NCBI RefSeq assembly: GCF_036416795.1
Contig: NZ_CP143867.1
Location: forward strand, 4,828,001-4,892,000
From: Bacteroides sp. MSB163
GTDB taxonomy: Bacteria > Bacteroidota > Bacteroidia > Bacteroidales > Bacteroidaceae
DNA: 64,000 nt
Direction: 5' to 3'
Of this stretch, positions 36,331 through 42,700 are shown one piece after another; the stretch's first letter is position 1; each line of letters starts with the position of its first letter. The notes under the pieces are model-generated. The model made no database searches. It saw nothing but the letters and a program-made list of their open reading frames with translations, and had not been told where the DNA came from. The translations under genes were made by a program, and so were the position numbers.

Positions 36331-36358
36331 AAAAAAAGGCTATCTATCCCAGACAGCC
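36331..36358 (-). terminator. Intrinsic terminator of the predicted small RNA
   Basis: On the minus strand GGCTGTCT, loop GGGAT, AGATAGCC is followed by seven T. The stem is complete in minus-strand RNA (one G-U) but has an A-C mismatch on the plus strand, which supports minus-strand transcription. Confidence 0.8.
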
Positions 36359-36397
36359 AATCTTTTGTTAACCTTAAATCTAATACTATGAAAAACA
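36331..36397 (-). ncRNA. Predicted small RNA of about 65 nt
   Basis: A consensus promoter (36403-36433) is followed about 40 nt downstream by an intrinsic terminator hairpin, with no open reading frame of note between. The transcript would start near 36397 and end in the T-run at 36331-36337. Its 3' end lies about 27 nt beyond the DyP stop, so it could affect the convergent DyP mRNA only if that transcript continues past its stop. Confidence 0.65.
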
Positions 36398-36402
36398 CGT
36401 TG

Positions 36403-36433
36403 CAAAGGTACGGATTTTCTTGATTTCTCCAAA
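36403..36433 (-). promoter_or_regulatory. Consensus Bacteroides promoter (TTTG-N19-TACCTTTG)
   Basis: Minus-strand TTTG at 36433-36430 and TACCTTTG at 36410-36403 are 19 bp apart. It is the best promoter match seen in the window and does not precede any protein gene. Confidence 0.8.
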
Positions 36434-36532
36434 TTTCAGAGCCTTTACAGGGCATTTTACAACAAGGTTTAATAATTCTATCGACCTTGTTAACAATTTG
36501 ACAAAGAAAAGAGAGTATTACATCATATTTTT

Positions 36533-36597
36533 AAACAGGAATTAATAAACAAACAGAGGGGCAATCAGCCTCTCTGTTTGTTTATTAATTCCTGTTT
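36533..36597. other. Long inverted repeat, 29-bp arms with one mismatch
   Basis: Arms 36533-36561 and 36569-36597 begin AAACAGGAATTAATAAAC and are complementary except at one position; the loop is 7 nt. It lies 29 bp after the GNAT stop and between convergent genes. It may be a bidirectional 3'-end structure, but it has no T-run. Confidence 0.85.
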
Positions 36598-36625
36598 CGG
36601 ATACCGAATTTCCAGAGAAGAATAT

Positions 36626-37087
36626 CTATTCAACTATAGCGGGCCTCTGCATATAATATGCAGAAGTCCCGTTATGATAATAGTTCTCTTTTATGGAAGT
36701 ACATTTAAAACCATTTTTTTCATATAAATGAATAGCTGGGGAATTAGAAACATTCACTTCCAAAGTAATTCTCTTTAAGCCTTGTTTTTGAGCAATAACA
36801 GTTATCTGATCTATTAGTAATTGCCCCACTTTCTTGCCACGAAAATCAGGATGAACAGCTATCGAATAGATACGTAGACTACAAGCACGTTGATTTATCA
36901 ATACACTAAAATAGCCCCCCACCCTTTGCTGATATTCTGCTACACAAAAGTATCCTTTTGCTTGAGAAATAAGATAAACAAACTGACGCTTTGAAAAACT
37001 ATCTTTATCAAAACAAATTTGTTCTATCTCCATAATTGACGGAATATCATCAATTTCAGCCAAACGAAGTATAAATCGCTGTTCCAT
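36626..37087 (-). CDS. GNAT N-acetyltransferase (RimI-like)
   Basis: From the ATG at 37087 (MEQRFILRLAEIDDIPSIMEIE) the protein has 153 residues. The acetyl-CoA loop is IYSIAVHPDFRGKKVGQLLIDQI (R/QxxGxG/A form RGKKVGQ), followed by ITLEVNVSNSPAIHLYEKNGF, as in RimI-like enzymes. It starts 5 bp after the ATP-grasp gene, so the two are cotranslated and probably act in one pathway. Confidence 0.88.
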   Translation of the reverse strand: MEQRFILRLAEIDDIPSIMEIEQICFDKDSFSKRQFVYLISQAKGYFCVAEYQQRVGGYFSVLINQRACSLRIYSIAVHPDFRGKKVGQLLIDQITVIAQKQGLKRITLEVNVSNSPAIHLYEKNGFKCTSIKENYYHNGTSAYYMQRPAIVE

Positions 37088-37092
37088 GCGAA

Positions 37093-38559
37093 TTAGAAAC
37101 GTTTTACATCCAACATACGCCAAAAGTTATTCAGTAATCGATAGTAGAGTTCATCTCCCAGAATGGCGTCTTCTAATCCATGGTCAATGCTGGGATTATC
37201 ATTTATCTCAATAACAATAGCACGGTCATTTATCATTTTCAAATCTACTCCATACAGGCCTTTCCCAATAAAAGAAGCCGCGCGCAGCGCTGTATCCAAT
37301 ACCTTACGTGGCACTTGATAAATAGGAATAGTCTCCACCAATCCGCAGCGGCTCCGTCCGGAAGCATAATGGCAATAGATTTGCCAATGTCCCTTAGCCA
37401 TATAATACTTACACGCATAGAGAGGCTCTCCATTCAGAATGCCGATACGCCAGTCAAAATCTGTTGGAGTGAACTCCTGAGCCAGCAGTATAGATGACTT
37501 CTCAAACAATACTTTCAACGCTTCATCCAACTCGATCTCATTATTGACTTTCTTCATACCAATAGAGAAAGAACCATCTGGGATTTTCAGGATAAAAGGA
37601 CTACCAAGTTGTTCCGTAATCTCCTCATAAGAGTTGACATTCGATTTGAATAGTAATATGGAAAGCGGTGCCGGAATCTTTTCCTTCTCAAACAATTCTT
37701 TCAGATAAACCTTATTGGTACAGCGGATAATAGATTGAGGATCATCTATAACAGCCAACCCATTTTGTGTGGCCAATTGTGAAAGCCGGAACGTGTAATG
37801 GTTTAACGAAGTAGTGGTACGAATAAATAAGGCATCAAACTCCATCAGTCGTGTGGCATCTTCCTCAGTTAGCAATTCGGCATGAATATCCATCTTCTTA
37901 GCCAGTTCAAGTAGTTTGTGAAGTGCCTTTTTATCGCTTGGCGGAAATTTTTCATCCGGATCATACAATATAGCCAGGTTGTATCTTACCGATTTCGAAG
38001 CCTGAGGATTGCGCCACACTTTTCTGTTAAACAAATCCAGAGCATTAGCGAAATAATCCTCTTCCTCATTATTCAATGAGCTCAAAGGTAAAAACTGAAT
38101 ATTTTCTATCTGATTCTTATGTCGCGTATTTAATGTAACCCGCAATAAAGGAGCCGGATAATTCTCAAAAATAAAACGGGCTATACGCTCCAATCCTTTC
38201 TCTTTGCAAGTGCCAAAGTATACATTCAGAGACCAAAGATCATCGTTTATTTCATTTTTCTGAATCCATTGATAACAAAGCTTTTGAAGACTGCTATCCA
38301 TACGGATACCTGCACCTGCTTCCACCTTATTAATTATATCTACTCCGGGAATAACTTTATGCCCCCTCGTCTGGGCTAATAACGAGCAATAATAGCCTTC
38401 GGAGTTATAGCTATAATCATTACTCAGGTTGATTACTAATTTACGATCCTTTCCCGGTGATTTATACTTCAGGTAGTCAGATACTGTTAAAATGCTGTTT
38501 GTTTTGGAATATGGTTTCCAATCATCCAAGCTGTCTACAAGGATCAATACATTGTTCAT
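37093..38559 (-). CDS. RimK-like ATP-grasp ligase with RLAN-type N-terminal domain
   Basis: The 488-residue protein has an N-terminal domain of about 190 residues of the RimK-like ATP-grasp N-terminal type (MNNVLILVDSLDDW, LVINLSNDYSYNSEGYYCSLLAQTRGHKVIPG). A C-terminal ATP-grasp domain follows, with PFILKIPDGSFSIGMKKV, DWRIGILNGEPLYACKYYM and the metal site VIEINDNPSIDHGLED. Such enzymes join an amino acid to a carboxylate through an acyl phosphate. Substrate unknown. It is paired with a GNAT gene. Confidence 0.88.
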   Translation of the reverse strand: MNNVLILVDSLDDWKPYSKTNSILTVSDYLKYKSPGKDRKLVINLSNDYSYNSEGYYCSLLAQTRGHKVIPGVDIINKVEAGAGIRMDSSLQKLCYQWIQKNEINDDLWSLNVYFGTCKEKGLERIARFIFENYPAPLLRVTLNTRHKNQIENIQFLPLSSLNNEEEDYFANALDLFNRKVWRNPQASKSVRYNLAILYDPDEKFPPSDKKALHKLLELAKKMDIHAELLTEEDATRLMEFDALFIRTTTSLNHYTFRLSQLATQNGLAVIDDPQSIIRCTNKVYLKELFEKEKIPAPLSILLFKSNVNSYEEITEQLGSPFILKIPDGSFSIGMKKVNNEIELDEALKVLFEKSSILLAQEFTPTDFDWRIGILNGEPLYACKYYMAKGHWQIYCHYASGRSRCGLVETIPIYQVPRKVLDTALRAASFIGKGLYGVDLKMINDRAIVIEINDNPSIDHGLEDAILGDELYYRLLNNFWRMLDVKRF

Positions 38560-38728
38560 TTCATCTTTTTAAAAAAGTGCTCGAAAGTAGTGAATTAAGC
38601 AATACAAAATATCACAGACTCAATAATTATTTTCAAAGAATGAAAGCAACTCTGTTTTTGCTCAAAAATGCAACAAACAAAAGCTTCCCAGGGTTGTTTC
38701 TAATAGCAACTAAAAACAGACCTTGATT

Positions 38729-39214
38729 ATGAAAAAGTTTAAATTCAGTTTATTGGCAGGCTTGTTGTTGCTGATATCTGCTTCCGTATGCGCGGAAAAT
38801 ACTCCGGAAAAAGTACAGGAAACTTTCAAAAAGATGTATCCTAAAGTGACGACCGTGGAATGGACGCATAAAAGTGATTACCACATTGCCGGATTCGTTT
38901 CAGATAGCCACGAAATGAACGCCTGGTTTGGAAACAACGCCCAATGGATAATGACAGAGACAAATGTCGAAAGCCTGGAAAATGTCCCTGCTCCCGTAGC
39001 TAAAGCATTTATGCAGACAGAGACGCCTCCTATACAAATCAGATATATAAAGATAATTACCTTCCCCCAAATGCCTACTGTAGTAATTATCGATATAGAA
39101 GAGTATAACTCTGACAGAGAAATTCAGCTTTTCTATGCTCCTGACGGTAAACTACTACAGAGCCTTGATGTATCTGGTGGTGATGGAGAAATCTATCCCG
39201 AGTTATTCGGGTAA
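38729..39214 (+). CDS. Periplasmic PepSY-like protein
   Basis: A signal peptide (MKKFKFSLLAGLLLLISASVCA) precedes a domain of the PepSY-like/DUF2874 type: PEKVQETFKKMYPKVTTVEWTHKSDYHIAGF, then VPAPVAKAFMQ and REIQLFYAPDGKLLQ. Such periplasmic proteins are common in Bacteroides; function unknown. The TTG at 38723 is not favoured as start. Confidence 0.8.
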   Translation: MKKFKFSLLAGLLLLISASVCAENTPEKVQETFKKMYPKVTTVEWTHKSDYHIAGFVSDSHEMNAWFGNNAQWIMTETNVESLENVPAPVAKAFMQTETPPIQIRYIKIITFPQMPTVVIIDIEEYNSDREIQLFYAPDGKLLQSLDVSGGDGEIYPELFG

Positions 39215-39294
39215 TACAAAATTCTTACCAAATACAAGAACAATTGAGTCAAACAGAATGTTATCTATAAAAATAACTATAAATAGCAAGACTT

Positions 39295-39465
39295 ATGAGT
39301 AGACGTTCGCAGCTGGAGCATGAAGTATCATTAGCTCAAAAACGTATTAAGGAAGCTCCCCAAAATACGCCGGCAAACATCAGAAAAATTTGGGAACAAG
39401 AGTTGGTTGAACTTGAAGTAGAACTGAACAACCTGACTGACGATGAAGAAGATAATAACGATTAG
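39295..39465 (+). CDS. Small charged coiled-coil protein upstream of rpiA (56 aa)
   Basis: The frame MSRRSQLEHEVSLAQKRIKE runs to the stop at 39465 and is followed 12 bp later by the rpiA ATG. It is rich in Glu, Leu and Asp with heptad-like spacing and an acidic tail (DDEEDNND). No family recognised. Its position just before rpiA and its clean composition suggest a real gene. Confidence 0.6.
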   Translation: MSRRSQLEHEVSLAQKRIKEAPQNTPANIRKIWEQELVELEVELNNLTDDEEDNND

Positions 39466-39477
39466 CAACCTCTGACA

Positions 39478-40179
39478 ATGAAATGGGATAATCAACTGAT
39501 AAATCATTTGCAATGGTCGAATGCAATCATTAATCGTGAGGGCAAAGAAATCGTAGCGCAGGAAATTGCTGCAATGGCGAAGGATGGTGATGTGATCGGA
39601 GCCGGCTCCGGTTCTACCGTTTATCTGACGCTATTCGCATTAGCGGAACGTATTCGCAAAGAATCTCTACATATAGAAGTTATCCCTGCCTCCGCAGAAA
39701 TTTCCATGACCTGCATACAATTGGATATACCACAAACGACCCTTTGGAATAAACGTCCAGACTGGGCTTTTAATGGTGCTGATGAAGTAGATCCGGAGAA
39801 AAGTCTGATTAAGGGACGTGGTGGAGCCATGTTCAAAGAAAAACTTCTGCTAAAAAGCAGTAGTAAAAACTTCATTATCATTGATGATACAAAACTGGTA
39901 GATCATTTAGGAAGTCATTTTCCAATACCTGTAGAAGTGTTTCCAAGTGCATTAACTTTTGCAGAAAGCGAGATGCAACGGCTGGGAGCTTCTGACGTGA
40001 AATTGCGTCTTGCCGGTGGAAAAGACGGGCCTGTTCTTACCGAAAACGGTAACTTTATTTTTGATACCCGCTTCAGTTATGTTGACCCTTCTTTGGAACA
40101 AAACCTGAAAGCAATTACCGGAGTAATTGAAAGCGGGCTTTTTATCGGATATGATGTTGAAATAGTAGTTGCGAAATAA
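39478..40179 (+). CDS. rpiA: Ribose-5-phosphate isomerase A
   Basis: RpiA interconverts ribose-5-phosphate and ribulose-5-phosphate in the pentose phosphate pathway. GAGSGSTVYLTLFAL (phosphate loop), NGADEVDPEKSLIKGRGGAMFKEKLL (active-site block with catalytic Asp, Glu and Lys) and the C-terminal GVIESGLFIG are all present. Length 233 is usual. A hairpin at 40180-40216 ends the unit before convergent purT. Confidence 0.95.
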   Translation: MKWDNQLINHLQWSNAIINREGKEIVAQEIAAMAKDGDVIGAGSGSTVYLTLFALAERIRKESLHIEVIPASAEISMTCIQLDIPQTTLWNKRPDWAFNGADEVDPEKSLIKGRGGAMFKEKLLLKSSSKNFIIIDDTKLVDHLGSHFPIPVEVFPSALTFAESEMQRLGASDVKLRLAGGKDGPVLTENGNFIFDTRFSYVDPSLEQNLKAITGVIESGLFIGYDVEIVVAK

Positions 40180-40220
40180 AAAAGCAGCTGCCACTCAATC
40201 TGTGACAACTGCTTTTCTTT
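40180..40220. terminator. Bidirectional hairpin between rpiA and purT
   Basis: AAAAGCAGCTG (40180-40190) pairs with CAACTGCTTTT (40206-40216), one mismatch, with T-runs in both directions. Confidence 0.75.
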
Positions 40221-40237
40221 TATCTAATAAGTAAGCC

Positions 40238-41404
40238 TTAATACACTTCAATCTTTTCTGCAATTCGCTTAGCCTTATCTCTCAATGCATCCAGATCTGA
40301 CTTTAACGGTGCATAGCATAACACCACGCCCATACGCCGATTGACGCGCGTCGTCGGCTTACCGAAAATGCGGAGATAAGTATCTTCTTCTTTCGTCACC
40401 TCTTCAATACCACGATAATCAGGACGTTCCTGGCTGGCAATATTTGAAAGAATCACAGCACTGGCACCAATACGCTCTTGCTTGATGTTTGGAATAGGCA
40501 AGCCTAGTACAGCACGCAAATGAAGTTCAAATTCATTCAAATTTTGTGTTCCTGCCAATGTCACCATACCCGTATCATGCGGACGCGGAGAAAGTTCCGA
40601 GAAATAAACTCCATTTTCATGGCTCAAGAAAAATTCAACTCCCCACAGACCGGCACCGGTCAGAGCCCGTGTCACTTTCTCAGCCATTTCCTGCGCTTCC
40701 TTCAAATGAGCAGGATCAATGTGCGCCGGCTGAAAACTTTCACGATAATCGCCCCCTTTCTGCACATGTCCGATGGGCGGGCAGAACAATGTAGGCCCAT
40801 TCTTTTGCGTCACCGTAAGCAATGTTATCTCACTATCAAACTTGATAAATTCTTCAATAATCAATTCTTTTATATCACCACGGCTACCATTACAGCCATA
40901 TTCCCAGGCATGCTCCAATTCATCCGCACTCTTCACAAGAGACTGCCCCTTGCCCGAAGAAGACATCAACGGCTTCACTACGCAAGGAAAACCAATCTTT
41001 TCAGAAGCAGCTTTCAACTCATCCAGAGTTTTTGCATAAAAATATTTAGCAGTTTTCAGTCCCAACTCCTGTGCGGCCAAATCACGGATAGCCTTGCGGT
41101 TCATGGTAAAGTTTACGGCACGGGCACTGGGTACCACCTGAATACCTTCCTTCTCAAAATCGTAAAGACGTTCTGTACGGATGGCCTCGATTTCCGGGAC
41201 AATGATATCCGGCTGGTGTTTACGTACTACACGTTCCAATGCATCGCCGTCAAGCATGCTAAATACCTCATATTCGTCAGCCACCTGCATGGCAGGTGCT
41301 CCGGCATATGAATCACAGGCAATAATATATTGACCTTTTCGTTGGGCAGAAATCACAAACTCTTTGCCCAGTTCACCGGAACCTAACAATAAAATCTTCT
41401 TCAT
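40238..41404 (-). CDS. purT: Formate-dependent phosphoribosylglycinamide formyltransferase
   Basis: PurT is an ATP-grasp enzyme that formylates GAR with formate in purine synthesis. LLGSGELGKEFVISAQRKGQ, the ATP-grasp block GFPCVVKPLMSSSGKGQSLV and LWGVEFFLSHENGVYFSELSPRPHDTGMVTL are typical. Length 388. Formate use links it in theme with fhs at 12 kb. A -7 box is at 41433-41440. Confidence 0.97.
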   Translation of the reverse strand: MKKILLLGSGELGKEFVISAQRKGQYIIACDSYAGAPAMQVADEYEVFSMLDGDALERVVRKHQPDIIVPEIEAIRTERLYDFEKEGIQVVPSARAVNFTMNRKAIRDLAAQELGLKTAKYFYAKTLDELKAASEKIGFPCVVKPLMSSSGKGQSLVKSADELEHAWEYGCNGSRGDIKELIIEEFIKFDSEITLLTVTQKNGPTLFCPPIGHVQKGGDYRESFQPAHIDPAHLKEAQEMAEKVTRALTGAGLWGVEFFLSHENGVYFSELSPRPHDTGMVTLAGTQNLNEFELHLRAVLGLPIPNIKQERIGASAVILSNIASQERPDYRGIEEVTKEEDTYLRIFGKPTTRVNRRMGVVLCYAPLKSDLDALRDKAKRIAEKIEVY

Positions 41405-41432
41405 TTTTGCTATGTGTTTATATTAAGAAGCA

Positions 41433-41440
41433 CAAATGTA
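41433..41440 (-). promoter_or_regulatory. Bacteroides -7 box (TACATTTG) for purT
   Basis: Minus-strand TACATTTG 29 bp upstream of the purT ATG; leader of about 20 nt. No clear -33. Confidence 0.5.
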
Positions 41441-41507
41441 CGTAAAAAAATAAGTAGCTACCGCTTTAAATAATTTAAAAAACGAATGGATAGCTCATTT
41501 TTATCTG

Positions 41508-41515
41508 TATCTTTG
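41508..41515 (+). promoter_or_regulatory. Bacteroides -7 box (TATCTTTG) for the cold-shock-domain operon
   Basis: TATCTTTG predicts a transcript start near 41522, giving an unusually long leader of about 210 nt before the ATG at 41732. Confidence 0.5.
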
Positions 41516-41521
41516 TAGCAT

Positions 41522-41731
41522 AAACAATAGGGTTTATTCTGAAATCTTCTTTGTGCATGTTTGCTTTTGCGGTATTCCGCAAATTATTCCATCCCAAAAT
41601 GACCTCATAATCAGCTCCTTTGTTCGTCACAAGATTAAATTGTTGTATGAATCCTGAACGGATTAGGTGCAGCTATTAGTCAGAAAAACTAAGTGCAGTA
41701 TATAAACTGCATAATATATAATAATTAAAGA
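41522..41731 (+). promoter_or_regulatory. Long 5' leader of the cold-shock-domain gene
   Basis: About 210 nt without an ORF. It has a small GCGGTATTCCGC hairpin (41569-41580) and a TGCAGT/ACTGCA hairpin (41692-41709) just upstream of the start region. The layout resembles cold-shock mRNA leaders, but no thermosensor fold can be shown by eye. Confidence 0.45.
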
Positions 41732-42181
41732 ATGGCAGTAAAAAGAGTAACATCAAGTAAAAGAGACAGAGAAAAAGCGAAACAGAGTAAGCGAGAAGAA
41801 AAACAAAAGAGAAAAGAAGAACGCTTGAGCAGCGGTAGCCGTAGCTTCGAAGAGATGCTGGCTTATGTGGACGAAAACGGTATTCTTCATTCCACACCAG
41901 AAGGTGTTAAGCCTAAAGAAGAAATAGATGCTTCTGAAATAGAAATATCAATTCCGAAAAAAGACGAAGCAGAAGAAGTTCTGCCATTAAACGGACGTAT
42001 TGAACATTTTAATGTGTCCAGAGGTTATGGTTTTATTAAAGATTTAGGAAGTGGTGAGAAATATTTTTTCCACGTTACTTCCGCTCCCGAAGGGATAACC
42101 GAAGGGGATAACGTAACATTTGAAATTGAACGTGGTACGCGAGGTATGAACGCCGTGCGGATCTCAATCATTAATAAATAA
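41732..42181 (+). CDS. Cold-shock-domain RNA-binding protein with basic N-terminal extension
   Basis: Residues 1-40 are very rich in Lys, Arg and Glu (a charged, probably unstructured or coiled arm). Residues about 85-149 form a cold-shock domain with NGRIEHFNVSRGYGFIKD (RNP1-like GYGFI) and KYFFHVTS (RNP2-like). At 149 residues it is twice the size of a plain CspA. The RRM protein gene follows after 22 bp, so the two RNA-binding proteins are probably coexpressed. Confidence 0.9.
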   Translation: MAVKRVTSSKRDREKAKQSKREEKQKRKEERLSSGSRSFEEMLAYVDENGILHSTPEGVKPKEEIDASEIEISIPKKDEAEEVLPLNGRIEHFNVSRGYGFIKDLGSGEKYFFHVTSAPEGITEGDNVTFEIERGTRGMNAVRISIINK

Positions 42182-42203
42182 CAATTTTAACTTACAAAAA
42201 GAA

Positions 42204-42593
42204 ATGAACATTTATGTTGCAAACCTAAGCTGGAACACAAACAGTGACAGCTTACAGGAATTATTTTCACAGTATGGCGAAGTAACTTCAGCCTACATTA
42301 TTAACGACAGAGAGACGGGACGTTCACGCGGTTTCGGCTTCGTAGAAATGCCGAATGATGAAGAAGGTCAGAAGGCTATTGACACTCTTAACGAAACAGA
42401 ATTTGAAGGCAAGAGCATTGCAGTAAGCGTAGCTCGCCCCAGAACAGAAAGACCTGCAGGCGGCAACCGTGGTGGCTATGGCGGCGGTGGCAATCGTGGC
42501 GGCGGCTACGGTGGTGGCAATCGTGGCGGTGGCTACGGCGGCGGCAATCGTGGCGGTGGCTATGGCGGCGGAGATCGCGGTGGAAGATATTAA
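42204..42593 (+). CDS. RRM RNA-binding protein with glycine-rich tail
   Basis: Residues 1-80 are a complete RNA recognition motif with RNP2 IYVANL and RNP1 RGFGFVEM. The tail from about 88 to 129 is Gly-, Arg-, Asn- and Tyr-rich with the repeat GGGNRGGGY. Length and layout match the small glycine-rich RRM proteins of Bacteroidetes and cyanobacteria. A terminator at 42620-42651 closes the operon. Confidence 0.93.
   Translation: MNIYVANLSWNTNSDSLQELFSQYGEVTSAYIINDRETGRSRGFGFVEMPNDEEGQKAIDTLNETEFEGKSIAVSVARPRTERPAGGNRGGYGGGGNRGGGYGGGNRGGGYGGGNRGGGYGGGDRGGRY
42484..42584 (+). repeat. 27-bp tandem repeat coding GGGNRGGGY
   Basis: Three clear units and one decayed unit (ending GGGDRGG) of 27 bp encode the glycine-rich tail. 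Variation is mostly at third codon positions. Confidence 0.8.
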
Positions 42594-42619
42594 TCTTACA
42601 ACTTAGCAAAGAAATGAAA

Positions 42620-42651
42620 ACTGTTCGGGAATATTCCCGGGCAGTTTTTTT
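42620..42651 (+). terminator. Intrinsic terminator of the RRM operon
   Basis: ACTGTTCGGGAA pairs with TTCCCGGGCAGT (two G-U pairs in plus-strand RNA) and is followed by seven T. Confidence 0.8.
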
Positions 42652-42686
42652 ATACCCATATCACACCTATATATATCAATAATATC

Positions 42687-42694
42687 TATATTTG
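42687..42694 (+). promoter_or_regulatory. Bacteroides -7 box (TATATTTG) seven bases before a start codon
   Basis: TATATTTG ends 6 bp before the ATG at 42701, so the transcript would begin at or next to the start codon. No -33 element is evident. Confidence 0.4.
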
Positions 42695-42700
42695 TATATT

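Noticed and set aside
36331..36358. Terminator of the DyP peroxidase gene on the plus strand
   Set aside because: On the plus strand the stem has an A-C mismatch and no T-run after it; on the minus strand it is complete with seven T.
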